Shown: positions 16,284 to 25,806 of the stretch, one piece after another
How positions within the stretch are numbered: the first letter of the stretch is position 1
Layout of the letters: every line of letters starts with the position of its first letter
Assembly (NCBI GenBank): GCA_900314125.1
Contig: OMUD01000123.1
Span: forward strand, 1-32,939
Direction: 5' to 3'
Source of the DNA: an uncultured Prevotellaceae bacterium
GTDB taxonomy: Bacteria > Bacteroidota > Bacteroidia > Bacteroidales > Bacteroidaceae
DNA length: 32,939 nucleotides
Notes under the pieces: generated by a model
Databases searched by the model: none
What the model was told of the DNA's origin: nothing
What the model saw: only the letters and a program-made list of their open reading frames with translations
Program-made: the position numbers and the translations under genes

Positions 16284-19200
16284 ATGAATCTCAAAAAACT
16301 CATCATCCCCACCCTGGTAGCCGTGCTCATGATCATCGGATTCGTGAGCATCAAAAACGCGCATCAAGACTATTTCAGACAAGTGGAGCAGGCATACTCT
16401 GACCACCAGGCACTCAATCTCAAGAAGGGAGTGAGGGCAGAAGAACTGAAGGCATTCATCATCAGGAAAGGATATGCTGAAAGTACAGAAGACGCAGCAT
16501 TCATCGCCAGACACATCGCACAACGTCTCCATGAAGGAGAGCAGATGAAGAATCTCGGAGCGCTCAACACACCGGCATTCAGATGCAAGGCTGCTGAAGC
16601 GGAAATGCAGGGCGGAGATGAGTTGAGACGAAGAGTGGAAAACTCACGGGCTGCACTCGGATGGAACGAAACGGTTCAAAATTATTATGAAAAACAATCT
16701 GTGGCATCCACCAGCACTCAACAGGAGGGGGGAGCAACACTGACAGTGAGCGTGGTGGAGGAAGACACCACTCAGTATGGTTTCTTTACAAGAATATGGA
16801 ACACACTCACCGGTCGCCACCGCAAACCCGTGCAGGGAACACTGGTCAGGCTGAAAGAGCATTACTATGAAGGAGAAAAAGACAGCGAGGGGCATCTCAT
16901 CAACCCTCATGCTGCAGACACCGTCGTGGCCTACGCCATGACTGACCAAGAGGGAAAAGTGCAGTTCAACGTGATTGAAGGCCACTCCTACAGCGTGCTG
17001 CCCATCCGAAAAGACTTTGAATATGGTGCGTCACAAGGAACCACGGGTGGGAGCCTCAGCGGCGACAGAAAATTCCGATTCATACAGAAGCCACACACCA
17101 TCACCCTTTTCGCGCCCATTACCTACCAGCACCTGAAAGCCGATGGAATGCTGACGGTGAGGACACCACAGGAATTCAACAACATGATGGTCACGGACAT
17201 GCTCTTGTTCATCATCTGCTGGCTCGCTGCCTTCATCATCATGCATATCAGGAACAGACAGCCGGAATTATCGGCGGCACACATCATCGCATCCATCGCC
17301 ATGATGCTCACAGCTCTCAGTCTCATGATGATGTTTTCCATCACCCATCCACTCACCGACACCGCCACAGGAAACGAAACGACATGGGGAATCTGCATGG
17401 GAGTGGTGGCTATGACCATCCTGACCAACGTCAACATCACCTGGTTGCACCGACTCACCGAACAGAACCTGTTCGGATGGATAGCACGCCCATTCACTCA
17501 GAAACTGAATGCGGCAAAGATTCAGGAGAAGGATGCCGGTCCCCTCAAAATCATCGGATATTATGTCCGACTCATCTTGGCTTTCATTTGCCTACCGCTC
17601 GAAGGCTTGGCCAGACTCGCCAGCTGGATTGCTGATAAAACGGGAACCAAAACTCCCGAAGGAGCCGGCTATGCATTTGTGGCAGTGATGCTCATGTTCC
17701 TACTCTACCTCTTCGGCACCGGGCCTGAAGGAAGCGACGCAAAGGTGAATCTCTGGGGATTCCAACCCAGCGAAATAACAAAGCTCCTCATCGTCTTTTT
17801 CATGGCTGCATTCTTTGCCAAAAACGCCAAACGCATCCAAACATTCTCACGGCAGCCCGGACGATTCATGCTGAAGATGCAGGTGAAGACTGTAGCGTCA
17901 GTGGCGGTATGTCTCCTGATTCTCATCCTCATGTATCTCAAACTCAGCGACCTGGGACCAGCCTTGGTGGTCATCACCACCTTTGTGCTCATGTATGCCG
18001 TGGCACGTAAGGACTTTGTTGAACTCACCATCGGCACCGCTTCGTTCATCATTCTCCTGTGGATAGGAAGCGTCATCAATCCCGGCTCCACCACCACTCC
18101 ACTCCTCCTCGCCCTCCTTTGGTTTGTGGCTTGGATTGGAGGAGGGTGGCTCTGGAAACACCGCATATATGAAAGTGCCCTGTTCATGAACCTGCTCATC
18201 ACGGCATTCGTCTTCGGTGGCACGATCCTTTCCCAACTGGGAATGGCAGAGGGAGAACGGCTGGACAACAGGAGTGCCATGGCATGGAATGGAGTGTGGG
18301 ACAACAATGTGCCGGGAGGCGACCAGGTGGCACAAGGAATCTGGAGTCTCGCCGCGGGAGGGACAACAGGCCAGGGCATGGGTGAAGGCCACGCCAACCT
18401 GGTTCCTGCCTGCAACACCGACATGATATTCACCAGCATCGGAGAGACACTGGGATGGCTGGCGCTGGCGGTCATCGTCATCCTCTTCTTCATCATGCTC
18501 CACCATTCTCTCCTCATTGCCAGGAAAGCGGGAATGCCGTTTGCCTTCTTCCTCGTGTCAGGCATCGGAATCATCACGGCGGTGCAGTTCCTCGTCATCG
18601 TCACCGGCAGCACCGGCCTCATCCCGCTCACTGGAGTAACCCTCCCATTCCTGAGTTTCGGAAAGTCGGGAATCATCATGAATCTTGCTGCCACCGGCAT
18701 CATCTGCTCCGTGGCGAGAATGAAAGCCACGAGAAACCAGATGGCAGACATCAGGCAATACGACGGAGTGCTTTCTGCCGCCTGTCTTGCTTTCATCATT
18801 GTGGCGGTGGTCATACTCGCCACCACATTCAACTGTCAGGTGGTAAACCGCGACAAATTCATCCTCAAACCGGCCTATACCGCCAATCTCAACGGGGTGA
18901 GAATACAAGAATACAACCCACGAATCGCACTGTTAGTCAACCAGTTGCCGATGGGTGACGTGTATGACCGGAACGGATTGCTCCTCGCCACTTCCGACCC
19001 TCAGAAAATCAGCAAACTGGAGAACAAATACTCCGATGCGGGAATCAGCAGGAAGGAACTCGCCAGCATCACCCAAAGAAGGCTCAGGAGATACTATCCG
19101 TTCGCCGACAGACTCTTCTTCTTTACCGGTGACTTCAACACCAGAGTGCTGTGGAACAACAACGACCTCAACCCATACGGCTACATGGCTGAGAACAAGC

Positions 19201-20603
19201 ACCTCGCCACACTCAGGGGATTCGACAACACCGCTCGCGACGACAACGGGCACGCCATCCTGGACAGGGTGGAGAGCAGCACGGTGAAGGAAAGCCGCTT
19301 CCTCAAGCCATTGGGAAAAGAAGGAAGCGAGGACTTCGTACGACGTGACTACAGTGAGCTACTGCCCTTTTTGCTCAACGGAAACTTTGAAGAAGCAGCG
19401 CGCAACTGGAACCGCCATCAGGACATCACACTGTCGGTTGATGCCACCTTGCAGACTGCAATGCAGGAGAAAATGAGTGAAAACCAGTTTGTTGATTTCA
19501 AGCATTCGCTCAAACCAAAAATGAGGGCGTCAGTTGTGGTGGTGGACACCGACGACGGATCCGTGCTTTGCTCAGCCAACTATCCTCAGCCAAGTCAGGA
19601 AGAAATTCAGCGGCATGCCGACATCCCATATTATGAGCGGATTGAGGCAGACATGGCTGTGAAGGCGTATGCCGACCGCGACCTCGGACTCACCTACCAG
19701 ACCAAGCCAGGCTCAACAGCGAAAATCATGTCGGCCATGGCAGGATTCATGAAATACGGAAAAGAAATCATCCACACCACCTACATACTCAAACAGGGAG
19801 AGCGGATTTCCCACGCCTACGCCGACACCATCTCTCTCCGTGAAGCCATCGTGAGGTCGTCGAACAGTTTCTTCGTCAATTTCGTGCACGACAAGCAGCT
19901 CTACAGCCAGCTCGACACCATTTATCAGCTCTTTGGAGTGAACCTGCAGATTGACTGGTTCAAAGGCTACGACAGACGGAACCGATCCATCACCCCTTAC
20001 TTCTTTGATTTGGCTGACAACGACTCCATCCGTTCGCTCGAATTTTCGGAGGACATGGAATATCTGGCGAAGGCGGCGTATTCCAAATACGATGAGTATC
20101 AGGAGAAGAAGAAAGCCAACAAGAACTACGTGGAAAAAATGAGTGATCCAAAGCTTGGATGGACGACCTGCGGAAGTGCATGGGGACAGTATAACATCAA
20201 GGCTTCGCCCCTCAACATGGCACTCATGTCCGCCACCGTGGCGAACGATGGACTCTTCATCCCCGCCAAGTTCGTGATAAGCGAGCCATCGGCCAATGCC
20301 CCGAAAAGGTTGCTCAGCAGGGAGGTGGCAGGAGAGTTGAAAAACGCCATGGAAGCGGAGTCGGACAAGAACCTATTCAATATCAGGGGAATGGGCGGAA
20401 AAACAGGAACACCACAGCGAGTGTTCAACCACAAGCCAGTGAACGACGCATGGTACACCTTCTTCATCCCGAAACACGGAAAAACGGGTTATCTGGCCGT
20501 GGCACTCAGGATTGAGCGGAGCATGCTCAATTCCAAGTCTGCTGTGAAATACACCAAAGATGTGGTCCTGCCAATTCTGAAGCAAACGGGCTACATCCAA
20601 TGA
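16284..20603 (+). CDS. Natural SEDS glycosyltransferase-class B penicillin-binding protein fusion (RodA/FtsW-PbpA type)
   Basis: One 1439-residue chain should both polymerise and cross-link peptidoglycan. An N-terminal helix (7-23) leads to an extracytoplasmic region of about 280 residues including a beta-rich stretch (TDQEGKVQFNVIEG). The SEDS part follows with WGFQPSEITK (about 490-500), SDLGPALV, AGGTTGQGMGEG, NTDMIF with the probable catalytic Asp712, and TGVTLPFLSFGKSG. After a short cytoplasmic linker a new helix begins near 830, then the PBP part with YDRNG (about 893-897) and all three transpeptidase motifs: STAK near 1143, SSN near 1192 and KTGT near 1372. Both active sites appear intact. 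The start lies 3 bases after the FhaA-like gene. Separate RodA-PBP2 and FtsW-FtsI pairs are normally present elsewhere in Bacteroidetes, so this is probably accessory. Confidence 0.92.
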   Translation: MNLKKLIIPTLVAVLMIIGFVSIKNAHQDYFRQVEQAYSDHQALNLKKGVRAEELKAFIIRKGYAESTEDAAFIARHIAQRLHEGEQMKNLGALNTPAFRCKAAEAEMQGGDELRRRVENSRAALGWNETVQNYYEKQSVASTSTQQEGGATLTVSVVEEDTTQYGFFTRIWNTLTGRHRKPVQGTLVRLKEHYYEGEKDSEGHLINPHAADTVVAYAMTDQEGKVQFNVIEGHSYSVLPIRKDFEYGASQGTTGGSLSGDRKFRFIQKPHTITLFAPITYQHLKADGMLTVRTPQEFNNMMVTDMLLFIICWLAAFIIMHIRNRQPELSAAHIIASIAMMLTALSLMMMFSITHPLTDTATGNETTWGICMGVVAMTILTNVNITWLHRLTEQNLFGWIARPFTQKLNAAKIQEKDAGPLKIIGYYVRLILAFICLPLEGLARLASWIADKTGTKTPEGAGYAFVAVMLMFLLYLFGTGPEGSDAKVNLWGFQPSEITKLLIVFFMAAFFAKNAKRIQTFSRQPGRFMLKMQVKTVASVAVCLLILILMYLKLSDLGPALVVITTFVLMYAVARKDFVELTIGTASFIILLWIGSVINPGSTTTPLLLALLWFVAWIGGGWLWKHRIYESALFMNLLITAFVFGGTILSQLGMAEGERLDNRSAMAWNGVWDNNVPGGDQVAQGIWSLAAGGTTGQGMGEGHANLVPACNTDMIFTSIGETLGWLALAVIVILFFIMLHHSLLIARKAGMPFAFFLVSGIGIITAVQFLVIVTGSTGLIPLTGVTLPFLSFGKSGIIMNLAATGIICSVARMKATRNQMADIRQYDGVLSAACLAFIIVAVVILATTFNCQVVNRDKFILKPAYTANLNGVRIQEYNPRIALLVNQLPMGDVYDRNGLLLATSDPQKISKLENKYSDAGISRKELASITQRRLRRYYPFADRLFFFTGDFNTRVLWNNNDLNPYGYMAENKHLATLRGFDNTARDDNGHAILDRVESSTVKESRFLKPLGKEGSEDFVRRDYSELLPFLLNGNFEEAARNWNRHQDITLSVDATLQTAMQEKMSENQFVDFKHSLKPKMRASVVVVDTDDGSVLCSANYPQPSQEEIQRHADIPYYERIEADMAVKAYADRDLGLTYQTKPGSTAKIMSAMAGFMKYGKEIIHTTYILKQGERISHAYADTISLREAIVRSSNSFFVNFVHDKQLYSQLDTIYQLFGVNLQIDWFKGYDRRNRSITPYFFDLADNDSIRSLEFSEDMEYLAKAAYSKYDEYQEKKKANKNYVEKMSDPKLGWTTCGSAWGQYNIKASPLNMALMSATVANDGLFIPAKFVISEPSANAPKRLLSREVAGELKNAMEAESDKNLFNIRGMGGKTGTPQRVFNHKPVNDAWYTFFIPKHGKTGYLAVALRIERSMLNSKSAVKYTKDVVLPILKQTGYIQ

Positions 20604-20655
20604 CCGATTCGGAATAACCTCAAAGAACGACCCACATCCTTCGTCCGAAAATCCT

Positions 20656-20685
20656 AAAAAAGTGCTTTTTTAAGCACTTTTTTTT
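20656..20685 (+). terminator. Terminator of the kinase/FHA/SEDS-PBP cluster
   Basis: AAAAAGTGCTT, a four-base loop and AAGCACTTTTTTTT form a stem ending in a T run. The last T residues are shared with the TTTG element of the next promoter. Confidence 0.9.
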
Positions 20686-20713
20686 GATAATACAGCAAAA
20701 ACATTTAACTTTG
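20683..20713 (+). promoter_or_regulatory. Promoter of the DPP7-like peptidase gene
   Basis: TTTG (20683-20686), exactly 19 bases and TAACTTTG (20706-20713) match both elements. The TTTG overlaps the T run of the upstream terminator. Confidence 0.8.
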
Positions 20714-20775
20714 TTGGTTAATAGTGATAAAACGCATTTTTATCCCGAAAACTCAAAAAAACAAAATAGAACGAC

Positions 20776-22884
20776 ATGAAAAAAATGCTTCTCGCCGCTT
20801 TGATGCTGACTGCCACCATCGGAGCACAAGCCGATGAGGGAATGTGGATGATCTGCAATCTCTCGGCCAAGACTGATTCCGTGCTCAAAAGCATGGGACT
20901 TGAGCTCACTCACGACCAAATTTACAGCAAAGACCACCCTTCACTCAACGACGCCATCGTCCAGTTCGGAGGATTCTGTTCGGGTGTGGTAGTGAGCAAC
21001 GATGGACTGGTCTTCACCAACCACCACTGTGGCTATGGTTCCATTCAGGACCACTCCACTCCGCAACACGACTACCTGAACGATGGATTCTTCGCCAAAA
21101 AGCTCAAAGACGAACTCCCTAACGAAGACCTATATGTCGATTTCCACATTGGAACCACCGACGTGACCGATCGGATTCTGAGCTATATCACTCCCGACAT
21201 GGACATCCAACGCAAGAATGCTGTGATCGACTCTCTCACCACAGCCATCACTGATGCTGTGGACGACCCAGACAACGGTATTCATTCAGCTGTAGTGCCT
21301 TACTACAAGGGTAGCAAATACTATCTCAGCGTTTATCTCAAATACAGCGACGTGAGACTCGTGTTCGCCCCACCACAGTGCCTGGGCAAACATGGCGGTG
21401 ACACAGACAACTGGATGTGGCCGAGGCAGACTTGCGACTTCTCTGTCTTCCGCATCTATGCTGGAAAGGACAACAAACCAGCGGAATACAGCAAGGACAA
21501 CGTGCCGTTCCACCCGAAAAAATATGCTGTGGTCAGCACCCAGGGTTACAAACCGGGAGACTTCTGCATGACTTTCGGCTATCCAGGCTCTACAGAGAGA
21601 TACCTCAGCAGCTACGGAATCACCCAGACTGTGAACTGCGAGAACATCCCGAGGATCGAAGCCAGGGAAATCAAGCAGGCTGTGATGAAGGATGCCATGA
21701 ACTCCAGCCAGGCACTCCGAATCATGTACTCTTCCAAATATGCGCAAAGCTCCAACTACTGGAAGAACTCCATCGGCCAGAATAAGGCGCTCAAGGATCT
21801 CAACGTGGTGGAGGAAAAGCAGCAGCTTGAGAAGGAAATCATTGACTGGGTGAGCAAAGACCCTGCAAGGGTGGCAAAATATGGTGCAATGCTCGACTCT
21901 CTCAAGGTGAGCTATGAGAGGACAACGAAGCGCGATTACACCTACACCATGTGGGAAGAGTGCTTCTATTCTGGAAGCGACGTCATGCAGTTTGCACTCA
22001 AGCAGTTCCTCAGCATCATGCAGGAGAAGGACAACAACCTGCAGAAGCAGGTGGAGAAGGCATACAAGGACATTGACATCCCTACCGACAAGAAACTCTT
22101 CGTGGCGTCTCTCCAGTGCTACAAAGACCATGTTGACGCGAAATACCTGCCGGAATTCTATAAAAAAATCGACGAGAATTTCAACGGCGACATCAGCGCT
22201 TATGCCGACGACGTGTTCGCCAAATCGACCCTCTGCAAGCCTGAAGAAATGCGGAAGCAGAAGGAAATCCAGCCGCTCTTCCAAACCGATCCAATGATGC
22301 AGGCTGCCCTCCAGGCCATCATGCAGCTCTACACCATGATGGACAGAAACGAGATGAGAGACGAATATGAGCGACTGCTGGGCGACGCCCTCCGCGAGAT
22401 GAATGCCGACAAGGAGTACTATCCGGATGCCAACTTCACCCTCCGCATGAGCTATGGAATCGTCAACGGATACACCACCAACGAGGGTGTGAAATACGGA
22501 TGCTACACCCCTTCGCAGTCCATCATCGACAAGTTCGAGAAACAGGGCGACAACCCTGATTATGAACTCACCAAACCGGTGTATGAATGGCTGAAGAAGG
22601 GCAAGTATGGCAAACGCTACATCGACAAGCAGTCGAACGACATGCAGCTCTGCTTCCTCACCAACAACGACATCACCGGCGGTAACTCCGGTTCGGGTAT
22701 GTTCGACGGAAAGGGACGCCTCATCGGCCTGGCGTTCGACGGCAACTGGGAAGCCATGTCGGGCGACATCCTCTTCGACGAGAAACTCCAACGCACCATC
22801 GGTGTTGACATCAGGTACGTGCTCTCCGTCATTGAGAAATACGGTAAGGGCAAACGACTCATCAAAGAGCTGACACTGGAATAG
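20776..22884 (+). CDS. Secreted S46 dipeptidyl-peptidase, DPP7-like
   Basis: S46 peptidases remove dipeptides from the N-terminus of oligopeptides in the periplasm of peptide-fermenting Bacteroidetes. A signal peptide (KKMLLAALMLTATIGAQA) precedes a mature start of the family type (DEGMW). The trypsin-like triad is visible: His in TNHHCGYG (about 84), Asp in the GGDTDNWMWPRQTCDFSVFR block, and Ser638 in GGNSGSG. The residue 18 after the serine is Gly656 (FDGNW). Gly there is known in DPP7, which prefers hydrophobic P1 residues, while DPP11 (Asp/Glu preference) has Arg. DPP7-type specificity is therefore inferred. Length (702) is normal. The gene has its own promoter and terminator. Confidence 0.95.
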   Translation: MKKMLLAALMLTATIGAQADEGMWMICNLSAKTDSVLKSMGLELTHDQIYSKDHPSLNDAIVQFGGFCSGVVVSNDGLVFTNHHCGYGSIQDHSTPQHDYLNDGFFAKKLKDELPNEDLYVDFHIGTTDVTDRILSYITPDMDIQRKNAVIDSLTTAITDAVDDPDNGIHSAVVPYYKGSKYYLSVYLKYSDVRLVFAPPQCLGKHGGDTDNWMWPRQTCDFSVFRIYAGKDNKPAEYSKDNVPFHPKKYAVVSTQGYKPGDFCMTFGYPGSTERYLSSYGITQTVNCENIPRIEAREIKQAVMKDAMNSSQALRIMYSSKYAQSSNYWKNSIGQNKALKDLNVVEEKQQLEKEIIDWVSKDPARVAKYGAMLDSLKVSYERTTKRDYTYTMWEECFYSGSDVMQFALKQFLSIMQEKDNNLQKQVEKAYKDIDIPTDKKLFVASLQCYKDHVDAKYLPEFYKKIDENFNGDISAYADDVFAKSTLCKPEEMRKQKEIQPLFQTDPMMQAALQAIMQLYTMMDRNEMRDEYERLLGDALREMNADKEYYPDANFTLRMSYGIVNGYTTNEGVKYGCYTPSQSIIDKFEKQGDNPDYELTKPVYEWLKKGKYGKRYIDKQSNDMQLCFLTNNDITGGNSGSGMFDGKGRLIGLAFDGNWEAMSGDILFDEKLQRTIGVDIRYVLSVIEKYGKGKRLIKELTLE

Positions 22885-22894
22885 AATTAAGGAA

Positions 22895-22930
22895 ACCTGA
22901 GACCCATCTATATGGGTTTCAGGTCTTTTT
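22895..22930 (+). terminator. Terminator of the DPP7-like gene
   Basis: ACCTGAGACCCAT and ATGGGTTTCAGGT pair over 13 positions (one wobble) around a 4-base loop, followed by CTTTTTG. Confidence 0.88.
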
Positions 22931-23052
22931 GCTTATTTTTTCCATCTCACCCTTCTCTCCTTCCGTCCCACACATTGAAATTGTGGACGGTTTCATATCC
23001 AAAGAGCCTGTGAAGGTTCATATCAACGATTAACTGACTAAATAGAACTATT

Positions 23053-25737
23053 ATGAAAAGGAGCATGAACTCAAAGAAGGTTCTGGCGGCTCTCATCCTT
23101 ATGGCTGGCTCGACCATGGCTTGGGCCAACGGAACAAAGACCGTCTTTCATCTGGATATCCAGAGAACTGCAGCGCAAACCACAGAGTCATCCTGTGCGG
23201 TCAACCCTAACGTGCTGGCCAACAAGCTGCATTGCAAAGTGAAACTGGAGGATGCACTGACCAAGAAAACCGTCAAGTGGCATTATGTCAATCCTTCTAA
23301 TGGAAGATATTCCAACAGTTCCACCATCTCTCCTTACGGCAACTACTTCAATGCCAACGGAATGGCGGTTTCTGGAGCCAACAAGGCGAAGATTCTCCAA
23401 TCTAAGTTCACTCTTACAGCCTTCTGCATCAACACCGAAGATGGAATGGTGGAAGAGGGAAAGACCTACAGTTGGAAGCAGGCTCTTATCAACACGGAAA
23501 CCAACGACACGGTGGACTTCCATTTCACCATGACCATCGGAGCTGAACAAAGCATGACTTCCGACATTCCGACGGTGAACCACAGAAAAGACCGCATCGA
23601 CGACTGGATGGCCGTTCCTTACCTGAAAGTGAACGACCAGCAGGCAGAAATCAACAACTGCGTGCAGGGAAATGTGGGCGATGACATCACCATCTCCCTC
23701 CAGCCGAAAAAAGAGGGTGACATCGTGAAGTTCAATGTGAAGGCACCTGACGGAAATACGCTGAAACCGACCAACAGTAAAGACTGCGTGATTCAGGACA
23801 TCAGCATGTCGGATGCCGGAGCCTACGAGCTCCAGGTGAGATACACACCCCAAGGAGGATCACAGACAGTTCAGATCGTATATGTGTACTTAGATGTGCA
23901 GGAACACCAAGGCGAATACTACGATTGGAAACAGCATACTCCATATTGGAGCTACAATTTCAGGGATGAGAATCCCGACGGATTCCCAATGCCGACAAAG
24001 AGCCACAACTTCACTAAGAAAGGCGGAGGAAAAGCCAACTGCGTGGAAGGTGAGTGGTGGTCAGTGTTCTGGGGCGACAACCTCAACTCCGTGGTGGGAA
24101 ACAACGACTACAACGCCATGACCAACATGGTGAAGAAATACGACACCGACTTCGCCTACATCAGGGACGTCATGGGATGGCCACCTGATATCAACGCGCG
24201 GATGGGATGGAAGTCGTTCGTCTATATCTTCGGTTCGGGACTCAGCAACGACAACGAGTCGCAGACCACCGAGGGTGGCTATCAAAGCTCCACCTATGTG
24301 GATGGACGTTCCTGGCCATGTGTATGGGCATCCTACTATCCAGTCAGCCGCTTCCGCGACGATGCCGACCGAAAATGGAACGATGGCGACTACCAGCGTG
24401 AGGCCATGATCCACGAGGGCATACACGCCACCTTCGCCGACATGGAGGGAGTCAAGCAGTCGGCTTGGTTCCACGAGGGAGGCAACGTGTGGCTGCAGAT
24501 GGCCATGAACGCCAAGCGCGACAACGTGTACGGCGAACCGGGATGGCTCGGAGTAGGCAACCTCATCTGCCCGTTCATGCCGATTGAGTGCTACTCAGGG
24601 TGGCTTCAAGACGGGTCGTTTGGAGGGCCAAGCGCCGAAGGTGTCAATATGTACAACAGCCAGGGAAGACAAGTCTGCACATGGCGCAACCTCATCGGAG
24701 GAGTGCAGTACGGAGAAGTGTTTCCGCTCTTCCTCGGAGAGGCAGTGGGCGATGGAGCAGTGCCTTGGATTTGGAGATACTGCAAGACCCGGGTGCTCGA
24801 AGGCATCGCATTGGGCAACAAGGCTGAGAACGTCGAAGGTATTGGCGACGAGGCCATGCGGCTGTTGGTCATGCAATACCGCGCTCGTCTCGCCACCATG
24901 GATTTCGGACGCTTTACCAAGGGATGCCGGAACCTGCTTGACAGCCGTTTCGGCAGCACGGTCAAAGCAGAATTTGAGCCACACTGGATTGATGTTGAGC
25001 CGTTCCAGCTCACACCTTACCAGACTCTTGAACCAAACGATGAGGAAGGATGGATGGCTCCCGACACCATCACCAACCCAGGATGGAGCGGTGGAAACAT
25101 CATTCCTATCCATGTGGCTGAAACGGGATGCGAGGTGTTCTTCCGTCCAGAGGACGACAACATGATGGCGCAACTCTGCTACAGGACGAAAAGCGGAGAA
25201 ACCTATTACAGCCAGCCTGTCACCTGCGGAAAGATGAAACTCTCCTGGACCGACAGCAACAGCCCTGCCAACGGAGTGGTGTTCGCAGTGGTGGCCAACA
25301 CTGATTACATCTACACCGGCGAGGAGCAACGCAAAAAGCACTGGGACTACAGGCTCAAGCTTGGCGAAGGCGCACTCGCTCCTGCATCTAAGGATATCAG
25401 ATGGTACTTCTATGAGCGCACCCTCACCGACCCTGACTTCGCCACGGGAATTGAGCAGGTGCAAACCGACATGGAAGGAAACGGTCCAAAGGAACCGGTC
25501 ATCAGGATTCTCTCCGGAGCGCTCCGTAGCGGAGGACAGATTGTACTTGACCTCAACGGCATAGAGCCAAAGAATGTGGTGGCACACCTTGTGGGCGTCA
25601 GCGGCGTGCTCATCGACGAGCAGCAGGTGAGCGACGCATCCACCATCCAGCTCCCTTCAAACCTGAGAAAAGGCATGTATATCCTCGCCTTGCGCCACAA
25701 CGGAAAGACCGACTCCTTCAAAGTGTATGTGGAATAG
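23053..25737 (+). CDS. Secreted HExxH metallopeptidase-like protein with Ig-like domain and probable type IX sorting tail
   Basis: I place this 894-residue protein with the gluzincin-like secreted proteins of the DUF6055 kind, without certainty. A signal peptide (VLAALILMAGSTMAWA) is followed by beta-rich sequence and an Ig-like module (about 200-285, ending DISMSDAGAYELQVRY). The central domain has HEGIH at 454-458, an HExxH zinc site, and WFHEGG with Glu475 as plausible third ligand. The end (RKGMYILALRHNGKTDSFKVYVE, split by family motifs into a G-Y-I-L strand and a final K-V strand) resembles type A type IX secretion tails, implying export to the cell surface. Start may be 23053 or the in-frame ATG at 23065. 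Next to a DPP7-like exopeptidase, it fits protein or glycoprotein degradation. No promoter match is seen; a small hairpin lies at 22963-22990. Confidence 0.7.
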   Translation: MKRSMNSKKVLAALILMAGSTMAWANGTKTVFHLDIQRTAAQTTESSCAVNPNVLANKLHCKVKLEDALTKKTVKWHYVNPSNGRYSNSSTISPYGNYFNANGMAVSGANKAKILQSKFTLTAFCINTEDGMVEEGKTYSWKQALINTETNDTVDFHFTMTIGAEQSMTSDIPTVNHRKDRIDDWMAVPYLKVNDQQAEINNCVQGNVGDDITISLQPKKEGDIVKFNVKAPDGNTLKPTNSKDCVIQDISMSDAGAYELQVRYTPQGGSQTVQIVYVYLDVQEHQGEYYDWKQHTPYWSYNFRDENPDGFPMPTKSHNFTKKGGGKANCVEGEWWSVFWGDNLNSVVGNNDYNAMTNMVKKYDTDFAYIRDVMGWPPDINARMGWKSFVYIFGSGLSNDNESQTTEGGYQSSTYVDGRSWPCVWASYYPVSRFRDDADRKWNDGDYQREAMIHEGIHATFADMEGVKQSAWFHEGGNVWLQMAMNAKRDNVYGEPGWLGVGNLICPFMPIECYSGWLQDGSFGGPSAEGVNMYNSQGRQVCTWRNLIGGVQYGEVFPLFLGEAVGDGAVPWIWRYCKTRVLEGIALGNKAENVEGIGDEAMRLLVMQYRARLATMDFGRFTKGCRNLLDSRFGSTVKAEFEPHWIDVEPFQLTPYQTLEPNDEEGWMAPDTITNPGWSGGNIIPIHVAETGCEVFFRPEDDNMMAQLCYRTKSGETYYSQPVTCGKMKLSWTDSNSPANGVVFAVVANTDYIYTGEEQRKKHWDYRLKLGEGALAPASKDIRWYFYERTLTDPDFATGIEQVQTDMEGNGPKEPVIRILSGALRSGGQIVLDLNGIEPKNVVAHLVGVSGVLIDEQQVSDASTIQLPSNLRKGMYILALRHNGKTDSFKVYVE

Positions 25738-25806
25738 CACCAGACAGATGTTTGCTATCTGCAAATTTCTAAAAACTGTCAACTGAAAAAGATAATAACA
25801 TAAAAT

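Noticed and set aside
17705-18832. A 375-codon open frame on the minus strand
   Set aside because: It is antisense to the SEDS core, whose motifs are well conserved; the translated product is Met-rich low-complexity sequence.
21286-22791. A 501-codon open frame on the minus strand
   Set aside because: It lies wholly opposite the S46 peptidase gene, whose triad, signal peptide, promoter and terminator are clear. The antisense product has no recognisable domain and arises from codon bias.
24595-25587. A 330-codon open frame on the minus strand
   Set aside because: It is the antisense shadow of the HExxH protein and shows no domain, signal or promoter.
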